Assembly: GCF_030657335.1 (NCBI RefSeq)
Contig: NZ_CP131039.1
Coordinates: 62,001 to 126,000, forward strand
Origin: Croceibacterium aestuarii
GTDB lineage: Bacteria; Pseudomonadota; Alphaproteobacteria; Sphingomonadales; Sphingomonadaceae
Length of the DNA stretch: 64,000 bases
Reading direction: 5' to 3'
Shown: piece after piece, positions 8,815-20,049 of the stretch
How positions within the stretch are numbered: position 1 is the stretch's first letter
How the letters are laid out: each line of letters opens with the position of its first letter
The notes under the pieces: model-generated
What the model saw: only the letters and a program-made list of their open reading frames with translations
Databases searched by the model: none
Told to the model about the DNA's origin: nothing
Translations under genes and position numbers: made by a program

Positions 8815-9272
8815 AGCACCCGCCAGACCCACAGCTTGATCGAACTCGCATAGCGCGCGCCCGAGCAGATGAAGATCGAGCGATTGAGCCAATCGTAGGG
8901 GCCTTCGGGGGCGATGAATTCGGGGACCGTTCGGAAATAGTACTCGTCGGGTTCGACCGGCTCGCCCCGGCGCAGCCGATCCATGACCTCGGGCGGACCG
9001 TGGCGCAGGCCCTTGTTGCGGATCTGGATCAGCGCGCCGTCGTCGGTTTCGATCGCATAGATCGCGTCGGCCACGGTCACTCCGTCGGGCCGGGTCAGCT
9101 GCCAGTCGGCCGAATTGCCCATCAGCTTGCCGGAAATCTTCGGACCCTTGACGTAGCCGCCGGCCTTGATCGGGATGATCCGCCGGGTTCCGTCGACCAC
9201 CGGCCCAATCTCGCGCGGGGTCTCCAGCTCGCCGCCGGCTTCGTAGACAAACTCAAGTTCAGGCTTGATCAA
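8811..9272 (-). CDS. DUF3237 protein (possible cofactor-free decarboxylase)
   Basis: About 153 residues forming one complete DUF3237 beta-barrel domain. Hallmarks are 'RRIIPIKAGGYVKGPKISG', 'ADWQLTRPDGVTVADA', 'TDDGALIQIRNKGLRHGP' and 'EYYFRTVPEF'. The TTG at 9272 is preferred because ggagagag lies 3 bases before it; a GTG at 9287 is an alternative. It is divergent from the GMC oxidoreductase gene and translationally coupled to the secreted gene downstream. To my recollection the sphingomonad decarboxylases PhcF and PhcG, which act on a lignin phenylcoumaran acid, belong to this family. That makes a decarboxylase role attractive but unproven here. Confidence 0.85.
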   Translation of the reverse strand: MIKPELEFVYEAGGELETPREIGPVVDGTRRIIPIKAGGYVKGPKISGKLMGNSADWQLTRPDGVTVADAIYAIETDDGALIQIRNKGLRHGPPEVMDRLRRGEPVEPDEYYFRTVPEFIAPEGPYDWLNRSIFICSGARYASSIKLWVWRVL

Positions 9273-9380
9273 GGGCTCTCTCCGCACGGTTTTCCGTGAC
9301 CCGGTGAGTGCACAATCCTAGGCTGAAATCCAAGCGAATCGCACCAATATTGCGTCCACGGGGCGCAGAAGGAGAGGAAA

Positions 9381-11039
9381 ATGGCGGCTGAACTCTACGC
9401 GGACTATGTCATCGTCGGTGCAGGCAGCGCCGGATGCGTGCTGGCGGCGCGGCTGAGCGAGAGCGGGACACACAAGGTGGTCCTGCTCGAGGCGGGCGGC
9501 GACGACCGGCCGCTCAAGGAGCCCGGCCAGTTCATGTCCAACCTGATGATCCAGACCCCGATCGGGTTCGGCAAGACGCTCAACGATCCCAAGGTCAACT
9601 GGCTCTACGATACCGAGGTCGACCACGGCACCGGCGACCGGCCGCACAAGTGGCCCAAGGGCAAGGTGCTCGGCGGCTCGAGTTCGATCAACGGGTTGCT
9701 CTACGTCCGCGGCCAGGCGGCCGATTACGACGGCTGGGCGCAGATGGGTGCGCGCGGGTGGAGCTGGGACGATGTCCTGCCCTACTTCAAGAAGGCGCAG
9801 AATCAGGAGCGCGGCGAGATCGACACCCACGGGGTGGGCGGCCCGCTCAACGTCTCCGACTTCCCGGAAAAGCACCCGATTTCCGCGGCGCTGATCGAGG
9901 CGTGCGAGGAATACGGCCTGCCCTACCGCGAGGACCTCAACAACGGCGATCAGGAAGGCGTCACCTGGTTCCAGCTCACTGCCAAGAAGGGCAAGCGCCA
10001 CTCGGCCGCCAACGCCTACCTCCACCCGGCGATGGGCCGCGAGAACCTGCTGGTCGAGACCCGCGCGATGACTACCCGGATCATCTTCGAGGGCAAGCGC
10101 GCGGTCGGCGTCGAGTTCATGCAGAACGGCGAGAAGCGCCGGGTCATGGCGGCGCGCGAAGTCATCCTCAGCGCCGGATCGGTCGAATCGCCCAAGCTGC
10201 TCGAGATCAGCGGTGTCGGTCAGGGCGAGTTGCTGCGCGAACTGGGCATTCCCGTGGTCCACGAGAGCAAGATGGTCGGCGAGAACCTGCAGGACCACGT
10301 GATGATCGGCTGCCAGGCGCGCCTCAAGGAGGACTGGCACTCGATCAACTATCGTTCGACCGGGCTCAACCTGGTCAAGGAGATCGCCAAGTACGGTATC
10401 ACCCGCACCGGCATCCTGAGCATGGCGGTGGCCCACGGCTGCGCTTTCGCCAAGACCCGGCCCGAGCTCGAGCACCCGGACATGCAGATCCACATGATGG
10501 CGGCGAGCATGGACCTCGAGGTCTTGGCGACGACCCAGGGGCTGCAGCTCGAAAAGGAGCCGGGCATGGCCAGCAACCCGTGCCAGCTGCGCCCGGAATC
10601 GCGCGGCAGCATCCACGCCCGCTCGCCCGACGGGATGGTCAATCCGAAGATCGTCCCGAACTACCTCTCCGACCCGATCGATCAGCAGATGGCGGTCGAA
10701 CAGCTCAAGGTCATTCGGGCGATCTGGAATCAGCCGGCAATCCGCCAATACATGAAGGACGCCGGCGACCCGTTCGGCGATACCGATCAGGCCATGTTCG
10801 AATATGCCAAGATGGCCTCGGCCACGGTCTACCATCCGGTCGGCACGGTCGCGATGGGGGACGAGCGCTACCCGGTCACGCCCGAGCTCAAGGTTCGCGG
10901 CGTCGAAGCACTGCGGGTCATCGACGCCAGCGTGTTCCCCAAGATCACCAGCGGCAACACCAACGCCCCGACGATCATGATCGCCGAAAAGGGCGCCGAG
11001 ATGATCCTCCAGGATGCGAAGGAATCGGTCGCGGCCTGA
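9381..11039 (+). CDS. GMC-family FAD-dependent alcohol oxidoreductase
   Basis: A 552-residue glucose-methanol-choline oxidoreductase of the usual length. The ADP-binding fold is N-terminal ('VIVGAGSAGCVLAARLSE'). GMC signature 1 is 'GKVLGGSSSINGLLYVRG' and signature 2 is 'VILSAGSVESPKLLEISG'. The C-terminal active site has the catalytic H485 ('VYHPVGTVAMG') and N528 in 'SGNTNAP'. A strong aggagaggaaa site precedes the ATG. Family members oxidise primary alcohols, including polyethylene glycol, choline and lignin-derived aryl alcohols. Next to a DUF3237 gene and near a LigW-like decarboxylase, an aryl-alcohol or dilignol side-chain oxidase is the most economical reading. Confidence 0.92.
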   Translation: MAAELYADYVIVGAGSAGCVLAARLSESGTHKVVLLEAGGDDRPLKEPGQFMSNLMIQTPIGFGKTLNDPKVNWLYDTEVDHGTGDRPHKWPKGKVLGGSSSINGLLYVRGQAADYDGWAQMGARGWSWDDVLPYFKKAQNQERGEIDTHGVGGPLNVSDFPEKHPISAALIEACEEYGLPYREDLNNGDQEGVTWFQLTAKKGKRHSAANAYLHPAMGRENLLVETRAMTTRIIFEGKRAVGVEFMQNGEKRRVMAAREVILSAGSVESPKLLEISGVGQGELLRELGIPVVHESKMVGENLQDHVMIGCQARLKEDWHSINYRSTGLNLVKEIAKYGITRTGILSMAVAHGCAFAKTRPELEHPDMQIHMMAASMDLEVLATTQGLQLEKEPGMASNPCQLRPESRGSIHARSPDGMVNPKIVPNYLSDPIDQQMAVEQLKVIRAIWNQPAIRQYMKDAGDPFGDTDQAMFEYAKMASATVYHPVGTVAMGDERYPVTPELKVRGVEALRVIDASVFPKITSGNTNAPTIMIAEKGAEMILQDAKESVAA

Positions 11040-11099
11040 CCGGCCGAGCACCGCGACGCCGGAATCGGGCAGCCGCAGAGGCGGCGCTGATCCCGGTTA

Positions 11100-12470
11100 T
11101 CAGATCTGCAGGTCGTCGACGATCTCGACCACCTTTTCGCTCGTCTCGCGGGCACGGTTGCCGACCCGCGGCTGGTCGAGCGCGGCGAGAACCGGCGCGT
11201 CGCGGCCGTAGATGTCGTCGAAACTGCGCAGCTCGCCGTCGATGTCGCGGCCCATGGTGAAATACGTGATGTAGACGGGCATCGTCTTGACCACCGGCAC
11301 GCGGGTGTACTTGCCCGAGCTGGAGATCTCTACGGCCTCGTCCTTGGTCGCGCCCTGGCCGAGGATGGCGATGGTCATGGCCAGCTCGAGCGCCCGTTCG
11401 GTGCGAATGCATCCGTGGCTGAGCGCGCGGTTGTCGCGTTCGAAAAGACCCCGGCTCGGAGTGTCGTGGAGGAAAATTGCGTGCGGGTTCGGCATGTCGA
11501 GCTTCATCATGCCGAGCGAGTTGCCGGGTCCCGGTTGCTGGACCACCGAAATGTATCCGTTGGCGCCCTTGGTTGCCTTGTAGCCCGCGGACCTTGCCCA
11601 ACCGGGGTTGTTGAGCACCTTGGCTCCCAGCCCCTCGCCTTTGACGATCGACTGCGGGACGGTCCACGTCGGATTGAAGATTACCCCTTCGACCGTCTCG
11701 GCAAGCTGCGGCGTCGCGGTGCGGCCGGGTTTGCCGACGATCGTCCTGTATGTGCGAATGATCTGATCGTTGACCGTCAGGCGCAGCTGCATCTCGGGGA
11801 CGTTGGTGATCAGGTACTGGCCGCCGAGATCGCGCGCGAGCCAGCGCCAGCGGTCCATGTTGGCGCGAATCATCTTGCGCTTGGCCGCGTCGGTCTCCGG
11901 GGTTTGGGCGAGCAGCGTCTTGAGCGCCGCATAGTCGGGGTGCGTCGGATCGAGACCCGCCAGCGTTCCGGCGATGTCATGGCTGGCCAGCGCGTCGGCG
12001 AGCACCTTCCCGGTCGGAATCAGGTCGGGGTCCGGATCGACCACGAACCACTGCTTGCGCGCTTCCATCGGCGTGCGCCCGTCGCGCAGGTCCTCGACCA
12101 GCCAGCCGAACACTTGGCTCGCCAGCTGGTCGAGCTCGGGGCTGGTGCCGAAAGCGATCGCCTGGCGCAGGGCTTCGGGCCGATAATCGCGGGGATCTAG
12201 TCCTTCGCTGCCGATACCCTCGATCGCATCGAGCAGGCCCTGAGCGTCGGCGACCGACCACGGCTGGACGAGCGGGAAGCGCGGCGCCGGCGTGGAAGCG
12301 TCCTGCACCACCGGCCGCGAGACGACCTCGACCGCATCTTTCTCGAGCACGTTTTCGGCTTGGAAAGGCGCGAACTGTTCGGCGAAGCTCTGCTGCTGTG
12401 CGGCCGCCGGTGCCGCCGCGCACAGGGCCGCAGCGGTGGCGAGGAGAAGCTTGCGCGTGAGAATGGTCAT
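11100..12470 (-). CDS. L,D-transpeptidase, YcbB-like
   Basis: A 456-residue exported peptidoglycan cross-linking enzyme. Residues 1-25 form a signal peptide ('KLLLATAAALCAAAPAAAQ'). A helical peptidoglycan-binding region follows ('GIGSEGLDPRDYRPEAL'), then the YkuD catalytic domain. The signature histidine region 'FLHDTPSRGLFERD' leads into 'LSHGCIR' with the nucleophile C354. The architecture matches the YcbB/LdtD type, which forms 3-3 meso-diaminopimelate cross-links in the periplasm. The ATG at 12470 is chosen because it begins the signal peptide; upstream in-frame sequence looks non-coding. It converges with the GMC gene. Confidence 0.9.
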   Translation of the reverse strand: MTILTRKLLLATAAALCAAAPAAAQQQSFAEQFAPFQAENVLEKDAVEVVSRPVVQDASTPAPRFPLVQPWSVADAQGLLDAIEGIGSEGLDPRDYRPEALRQAIAFGTSPELDQLASQVFGWLVEDLRDGRTPMEARKQWFVVDPDPDLIPTGKVLADALASHDIAGTLAGLDPTHPDYAALKTLLAQTPETDAAKRKMIRANMDRWRWLARDLGGQYLITNVPEMQLRLTVNDQIIRTYRTIVGKPGRTATPQLAETVEGVIFNPTWTVPQSIVKGEGLGAKVLNNPGWARSAGYKATKGANGYISVVQQPGPGNSLGMMKLDMPNPHAIFLHDTPSRGLFERDNRALSHGCIRTERALELAMTIAILGQGATKDEAVEISSSGKYTRVPVVKTMPVYITYFTMGRDIDGELRSFDDIYGRDAPVLAALDQPRVGNRARETSEKVVEIVDDLQI

Positions 12471-12627
12471 GATGTCCTGTGCCCGGAGCCGATGCGACCG
12501 ACTAACGCAGCCGCGCCCCTGATTGTGCCCGTTTCGCCGAATTTCATCAACCATCACGCCTTGCTGGCGGCTGAATCGATGGGGAGCGCGCCATTGCCCG
12601 AAGTGCGCAATCGCGTAAATCCCGCGA

Positions 12628-13512
12628 ATGCATCCGCCCCGCAATCTGCTGCCGTTTCTCGTCACGCTGGCGGCGGTCGGACTGCTCTCGCTGATGGATG
12701 CAGTGATGAAACTCGCCGCACTGGCGGTCGGGACCTACGTGACCCTGGTGGTCCGCAGCGGCTTCGCGCTGGCGATGGCCGGGCCGCTCTACCTCGCCAC
12801 GCGCCGCGGTTGGCCGGCGCGCCCGGTGATGCGGCTGCACATCGTACGCGGGGTGGTCATTGCCGGGATGAGCTTCACCTTCTTCTGGGGAATCACCCGG
12901 CTGCCGCTCGCCGAGGCGATTGCGCTCAGCTTCACCTCGCCGCTCGTCGCATTGTACCTTTCAGCCGTGCTGCTGGGCGAGACTATCGCCCGCAGCGCCA
13001 TCGCCGCCTCGCTGCTCGGCCTCGCCGGGGTGGCGACGATCGCCTGGGGCCGGATCGAAGCCCCCGCCGCCGACGGCGGCGCGGCGCTCGGCATCGCGGC
13101 GGTGCTGACATCGTCGCTGCTCTATGCCTGGAACCTGGTCCTCCAGCGCCAGCAAGCCCAATTTGCCAAACCGGCCGAGGTTGCCACTTTCCAGACCGCC
13201 GTGTCGGGCCTCGTCTACCTGCTGTTCGCCCCGTGGTTCTTCGCCTTGCCCGGGTCGGCATCGCTTCCTTGGATTTTCGCTGCGGCCGCGATGTCGGTCG
13301 GCGGCGCCATGGCACTGGCCTGGGCTTATGCCCGGGCCGAGGCCCAGGCGCTGATTCCGCTCGAATACTCCGGGTTCCTCTGGGCCATGCTGTTCGGCTG
13401 GCTGTTTTTCCGCGAGCCGGTGTCCGCGCCAACGCTGGTCGGTGCGGGCCTGATCGTCGCCGGGTGCTGGATCGCCGCACCGCGCAAACCGCCCGAAATG
13501 ACGGCAGCCTAG
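12628..13512 (+). CDS. EamA-type DMT transporter
   Basis: A 294-residue inner-membrane protein with ten predicted hydrophobic helices in two EamA repeats (about residues 8-138 and 150-285). The second half ends with the typical 'IPLEYSGFLWAMLFGWLFF' and 'PTLVGAGLIVAGCWI' helices. Drug/metabolite transporters of this kind export amino acids, purines or other small metabolites; the substrate here is unknown. It is divergent from the L,D-transpeptidase, with 157 bases between them holding both promoters. Its last four bases overlap the end of a convergent small gene. Confidence 0.85.
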   Translation: MHPPRNLLPFLVTLAAVGLLSLMDAVMKLAALAVGTYVTLVVRSGFALAMAGPLYLATRRGWPARPVMRLHIVRGVVIAGMSFTFFWGITRLPLAEAIALSFTSPLVALYLSAVLLGETIARSAIAASLLGLAGVATIAWGRIEAPAADGGAALGIAAVLTSSLLYAWNLVLQRQQAQFAKPAEVATFQTAVSGLVYLLFAPWFFALPGSASLPWIFAAAAMSVGGAMALAWAYARAEAQALIPLEYSGFLWAMLFGWLFFREPVSAPTLVGAGLIVAGCWIAAPRKPPEMTAA

Positions 13513-13736
13513 TTGGGCGACGGGCTCGGCAGCGGAACCGGCGAGGGACTCGGCTCCTCGGCCGGTGCCCTCTGCTCCTCAGTCGTCGCCTCGGCCCCGG
13601 TTTCCTTGTCGTCGCCGGCCAGCCAGTTCCACACCAGACCCGCTGCTCCGCCGGCAAATGCCGCCAGCGCCAGCGCAAGCGCCATGACGAAGACGTGGAG
13701 CCGATCCTGCGGCCTGCTGGGTGGTCCGATGGGCAT
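13509..13736 (-). CDS. small single-span membrane protein with Pro/Ser tail
   Basis: A 75-residue protein with a short polar N-terminus, one transmembrane helix (about residues 14-38, 'VMALALALAAFAGGAAGLVW') and an acidic then proline/serine-rich tail ending in repeated PSP units. It overlaps the convergent EamA gene by four bases. Its membrane topology and low-complexity tail look designed rather than accidental, and similar small proteins are common in sphingomonads. No function is known. Its short length leaves some doubt. Confidence 0.55.
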   Translation of the reverse strand: MPIGPPSRPQDRLHVFVMALALALAAFAGGAAGLVWNWLAGDDKETGAEATTEEQRAPAEEPSPSPVPLPSPSPN

Positions 13737-13910
13737 CGTTGCGTGTGCTGCGTTCCGAGCTTCGGCCCCTAGCCGCAGAGCGGCTTCATTCCAATCCCGC
13801 CCCCTTGATTTTGCGCCGCGGAACGCGCAGTGCCCCGCGTAAATCCGGCCCTTGCGCTGATGCGCGATCTCTCAGGCCGGGCTCGACAAAACAGGAAGGA
13901 CCAGCCGCAG

Positions 13911-16579
<2,669 letters not shown>

Positions 16580-16583
<4 letters not shown>

Positions 16584-17290
16584 GCCTGCTGGCCCGCCTC
16601 GGGCTCGGCAAGCCGGCCGACGAGAAGGCCGATCCGGCCCGACTCGCCGCTGTCGGCAAGGCAGTGCGGAAGCGGCTCCTCGAGGATGCCCGAGCCCGCC
16701 CTCTCGGCGGGCGCAAGGCGGATCTGTTCACCGTGCCGGAGTTTGCCGGCCCGGAGGATTGCCGCGCGTTGATCGCGACGATCGAGCAGCACGCCGCGCC
16801 CTCAATCCTGTTCAACGACAGCCCGAGCGGCCGGAAGGGGATCCGCACGAGCTCGACGCATTATTTCCGCGACGATCCGGTCGCGACGGACCTTGGCGAA
16901 CGGATCGACGCCTTGCTCGGCCTCCAGCGGGCCAACGCCGAGACGATGCAGGGCCAGCGCTATCGCTGCGGGGAGGAATACCGGATTCACCGCGACCACT
17001 TCCTGCAGCAGCGCGAACACTGGCAGCGCGAGCGGCTGCGCGGGGGCCAGCGGACCTGGACCGCGATGCTCTATCTCAACGCCGTCGAAGCGGGCGGGAC
17101 AACCGATTTCCCCGAGCTCGAGCTGTCGATCCGCCCCGCGGCGGGCATGCTCCTGGTGTGGAACAACATGGACCGGCGCGGGCGGCCCAACCCGGCGACC
17201 CGCCATGGCGGGAGACCAGTGGACGCGGGCGTCAAATATATCGTCACCCAGTGGTACCGGCTGGAAGCCTGGCGCCTGAACCCCGAGTAG
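16580..17290 (+). CDS. 2-oxoglutarate/Fe(II) oxygenase, prolyl 4-hydroxylase-like
   Basis: About 236 residues with a double-stranded beta-helix dioxygenase domain in the C-terminal two thirds. Iron ligands are in '[11 protein letters not shown]' (the H-x-D pair), and the distal histidine and 2-oxoglutarate-binding lysine are in '[19 protein letters not shown]'. It would hydroxylate a proline or another residue or small molecule. The start is unusual: no ATG, GTG or TTG lies near the acnA stop in this frame. A CTG at 16580 that overlaps the acnA TGA (CTGA), 9 bases after aggaag, fits best. A GTG at 16499, deep inside acnA, is the formal alternative. Confidence 0.8.
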
Positions 17291-17298
17291 ATGACGGC

Positions 17299-18297
17299 TC
17301 AGGCGGTGGCGGGCTTTCTGCGCCTGCGCCGGCCGAAGACCGCCGCGGCACCCGCGCCGAACAGGAGCAGCATCGGCGGTGCCGGAACCTGAGTGCCCGA
17401 GGTGGTGCCGCAGTGCTTGCCGCAGCCGTAGCTGCTGCTGCCCGAGGTGCTGCTTGATCCCGAGGTCGAGGTCGACGTGCTGCTCGAGGTCGAAGTACTC
17501 GAGGTGATATTGCCCGAGGTCGAGCTGGAGGTCGAGGTCGAGGTGCTGGTCGAGACGTTGCCCGAGGTCGAACTCGAGGTCGAGCTGGAAACGTTGCCCG
17601 AAGAACTCGAGGTCGAGGTGACGTTGCCCGACGACGAAGTCGTGGTGCTGGTCAGACCGCCGGTAGAAGTGGAGGTCGAGGAGCCGCCGCTCGACGTCGA
17701 GGTCGAGGTCGCCCCGACATTCGAATTGTCGACATTGACGTCGACGTTGATGACCTGCCCCTGACCCTGGCTCTGTCCGCCGGTGGTGGTCGTGGTGCTC
17801 GAGAGATTGACGCTGCCGCCGCTGCTCGACCCGCCGAAGAAGCCCCCGAAGAACCCGCCGCCGAAGCCGCCGAAGCCGCCCGAGCCGCCGATCACCACCG
17901 GGGCTCCGCCGCCGCCACCAGCGATCATGCCGCCCTGCGGTGGCAGGGGAACGCTGACCGGGACCATCGCCATTTGCGGCGCGGCCTGCGAGTAGCAGTA
18001 GGCCTCTTCGCGCGCCGGCGCACCGCCGGGTCCGAGTTCGCCGGGTTTGACCATCGTTTCGCCGGGCGCGCATTCCAGCGTGATCGTGCGGCGGATGCGC
18101 TTGACCTTGTGCGGGATGACGCGCTTGGCGGTCTTGGTCTTGGTGTACTTCACCGGCGCAGCCTTGGTGTACTTCCCGGCGTGATATTCGGGAGCGCCGC
18201 TGGCGGGCGCCTCTGCCACGTGCACTGCACCGCCGACGGCAACCGCGCCGATTGACGCTGCTGCGGACAGTTTCGCGAGGGCCATACGTACAGACAT
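17299..18297 (-). CDS. Ser/Thr-rich secreted protein with PEP-CTERM-like sorting tail
   Basis: A 332-residue exported protein with five zones. Residues 1-30 are a signal peptide; 37-70 are a Lys/Tyr/Thr-rich basic stretch; 72-102 hold a Cys pair. Residues 125-162 are almost pure Gly/Phe/Ser ('GGFGGFGGGFFGGFFGG'). Residues 165-290 are a low-complexity Ser/Thr tract with four SGN(V/I) units near 223, 233, 246 and 261. The end is a tripartite sorting signal: VPAPP at 304-308, a hydrophobic helix at 309-322 and RRRRRK at 323-328. This is the layout of exosortase substrates, whose Ser/Thr tracts are usually glycosylated. It probably becomes a surface or biofilm matrix protein. Confidence 0.75.
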   Translation of the reverse strand: MSVRMALAKLSAAASIGAVAVGGAVHVAEAPASGAPEYHAGKYTKAAPVKYTKTKTAKRVIPHKVKRIRRTITLECAPGETMVKPGELGPGGAPAREEAYCYSQAAPQMAMVPVSVPLPPQGGMIAGGGGGAPVVIGGSGGFGGFGGGFFGGFFGGSSSGGSVNLSSTTTTTGGQSQGQGQVINVDVNVDNSNVGATSTSTSSGGSSTSTSTGGLTSTTTSSSGNVTSTSSSSGNVSSSTSSSTSGNVSTSTSTSTSSSTSGNITSSTSTSSSTSTSTSGSSSTSGSSSYGCGKHCGTTSGTQVPAPPMLLLFGAGAAAVFGRRRRRKPATA

Positions 18298-18562
18298 GGT
18301 CGATCTCTCAAGCTTTCCCGGATTTGCCTGACCTTCCCGAAATGGAAGGCACGGCGTGTCCGGTTCCAGCCAAGAACAGCCAAAAAACCTTACCCGGCAA
18401 TTGCGTTAACCAAGAAAAGAAGCCTTGCGGGCGCTTTTTTGAAGGGCCCGGCATCGCCAGACCCGGGGTTGTCCCACAGTGGCACTGAATGGTGGGCATT
18501 CGATAAGCAAAAATTAAGCAATTGCGCGGGTTTCGGGCGTTTTGCGCTCTCCCCTCCGCCCT

Positions 18563-19600
18563 CTATTTCGCAGCCGGAGAATCGCCGAAAAGACCTTCCT
18601 GCAGGCCGCCGGGAGGGTTCATTCCGAGGTGTTTCCAGCCGCCCGCGTTAAGGCATCGCCCACGCGCGGTGCGGGCCACCAGGCCGAGCTGGATGAGGAA
18701 CGGTTCGACCACTTCCTCGATCGTGTCGCGCGGCTCGGCGAGGCCGGCGGCGAGCGTTTCCACCCCGACCGGGCCGCCGCCGTAGATCTCGGCGATCATC
18801 GTCAGGTAACGCCGGTCCATCGCGTCGAGCCCGAGGGCGTCGACCTCGAGCCGGGTCAGCGCCTTGTCGGCCACGCCCTGCGTGACCGTCCCGTCGCCGG
18901 CGACGTGGGCGAAGTCGCGGACCCGGCGCAGCAACCGCCCGGCCACGCGCGGCGTGCCGCGGGCGCGGCGGGCGATCTCGCGCGCGCCGGCGGGATCGAT
19001 AGCCACGCCGAGCTTGTCGGCCCCGCGGGTCACCACCCGCTGCAGTTCCTCGACGGTGTAGAAGTTGAGCCGCACCGGGATGCCGAAGCGGTCGCGCAGC
19101 GGGGTGGTCAGCAGCCCCTGCCGGGTGGTCGCCCCGATCAGCGTGAACGGCGGCAGGTCGATCCGCACCGAGCGCGCCGAAGGGCCCTCGCCGATGATCA
19201 GGTCGAGCGCGCGGTCCTCCATCGCCGGGTAGAGCACTTCCTCGACCACCGGGTTGAGACGGTGAATCTCGTCGATGAACAGCACGTCGTTGGGCTCGAG
19301 GTTGGTGAGCAGCGCGGCGAGGTCGCCGGTCTTGCCGATCACCGGCCCGCTGGTGGCGCGGAAACCGACGCCCATCTCGCGCGCGACGATCTGCGCCAGC
19401 GTGGTCTTGCCCAGCCCCGGCGGCCCGAAGAACAGCACGTGGTCCATCGCCTCGCCGCGTCCCCGCGCAGCCTCGATGAAGACTCGCAAATTCTCGCGCG
19501 CGGCCTCTTGGCCGACGAACTCGGTCAGGGTCTTGGGCCGCAGCGCGGCGTCCGGGTCCTCCGGCTGGCGCTGGGGGGAGAGGGCGGGGTTATCGGTCAT
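18563..19600 (-). CDS. ruvB: Holliday junction branch migration ATPase RuvB
   Basis: A 345-residue hexameric motor that, with RuvA, drives branch migration of Holliday junctions. Visible are Walker A '[16 protein letters not shown]', Walker B '[17 protein letters not shown]', sensor 1 '[11 protein letters not shown]' and the C-terminal winged-helix domain. The ATG at 19600 overlaps the TGA of the upstream small membrane protein gene (ATGA), so its translation is coupled to that gene. ruvA is two genes upstream in the same operon, an unusual arrangement because ruvA and ruvB are normally adjacent. Confidence 0.97.
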   Translation of the reverse strand: MTDNPALSPQRQPEDPDAALRPKTLTEFVGQEAARENLRVFIEAARGRGEAMDHVLFFGPPGLGKTTLAQIVAREMGVGFRATSGPVIGKTGDLAALLTNLEPNDVLFIDEIHRLNPVVEEVLYPAMEDRALDLIIGEGPSARSVRIDLPPFTLIGATTRQGLLTTPLRDRFGIPVRLNFYTVEELQRVVTRGADKLGVAIDPAGAREIARRARGTPRVAGRLLRRVRDFAHVAGDGTVTQGVADKALTRLEVDALGLDAMDRRYLTMIAEIYGGGPVGVETLAAGLAEPRDTIEEVVEPFLIQLGLVARTARGRCLNAGGWKHLGMNPPGGLQEGLFGDSPAAK

Positions 19601-20049
19601 GTAACCGCAAACCCGGTGACCCACGAACCCACAGAGAAGCAGGCGACTGAAGCCCAAGAAAACGCTCGCGCAGAGAGCGGGCTTATTGTGGCAAAATCCC
19701 TCTCCGCGTCTTCTGCCACCTTGGGATCAATGTCTCGGACTGCGATGGCCGTTGCCCAGATCAACTCGATGTAACTCAATCTTTGGATCGCCTGCCTGTT
19801 GATCACTTGAGAGCGCCAAGCCAATCCCAAGGCGCAGATGATGCCGAGCCAAAACGCCCCTCCAGCGATTCGAAACATCGTCGTTGGCATTTCGAGGTCC
19901 GAAATTGCGAGCAGACCGCCTCCGTTAATTGCGAGAAAGGACGCCATCAGCCACCGAAAGGCCGCCGAGTGCTCCTCAATTAACGTGATTCTAGCTTCGC
20001 TTGTCCGGCGGAGTTTCTCCTTCCCCACTTCGATCGGAATATTAGTCAT
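19597..20049 (-). CDS. small three-helix membrane protein inside the ruv operon (gene Y)
   Basis: A 150-residue protein with a charged N-terminus (residues 1-30) and three hydrophobic segments at about 32-49, 59-78 and 129-149. The first helix carries '[12 protein letters not shown]'. A cytoplasmic loop (80-125) separates helices 2 and 3. It starts with an ATGA overlap on the preceding gene X and ends with an ATGA overlap on ruvB. It shares its size, helix spacing and NGGG motif with gene X, so the two are probably paralogues. No known family is recognised with confidence; the layout recalls small two- or three-helix SLATT-like proteins. Confidence 0.75.
   Translation of the reverse strand: MTNIPIEVGKEKLRRTSEARITLIEEHSAAFRWLMASFLAINGGGLLAISDLEMPTTMFRIAGGAFWLGIICALGLAWRSQVINRQAIQRLSYIELIWATAIAVRDIDPKVAEDAERDFATISPLSARAFSWASVACFSVGSWVTGFAVT

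Noticed and set aside
17440-17760. A plus-strand frame rich in Glu/Val (gag-gtc repeats)
   Set aside because: It is the complement of the Ser/Thr repeat tract. The minus-strand protein has a signal peptide and a sorting tail, so it is the real product.
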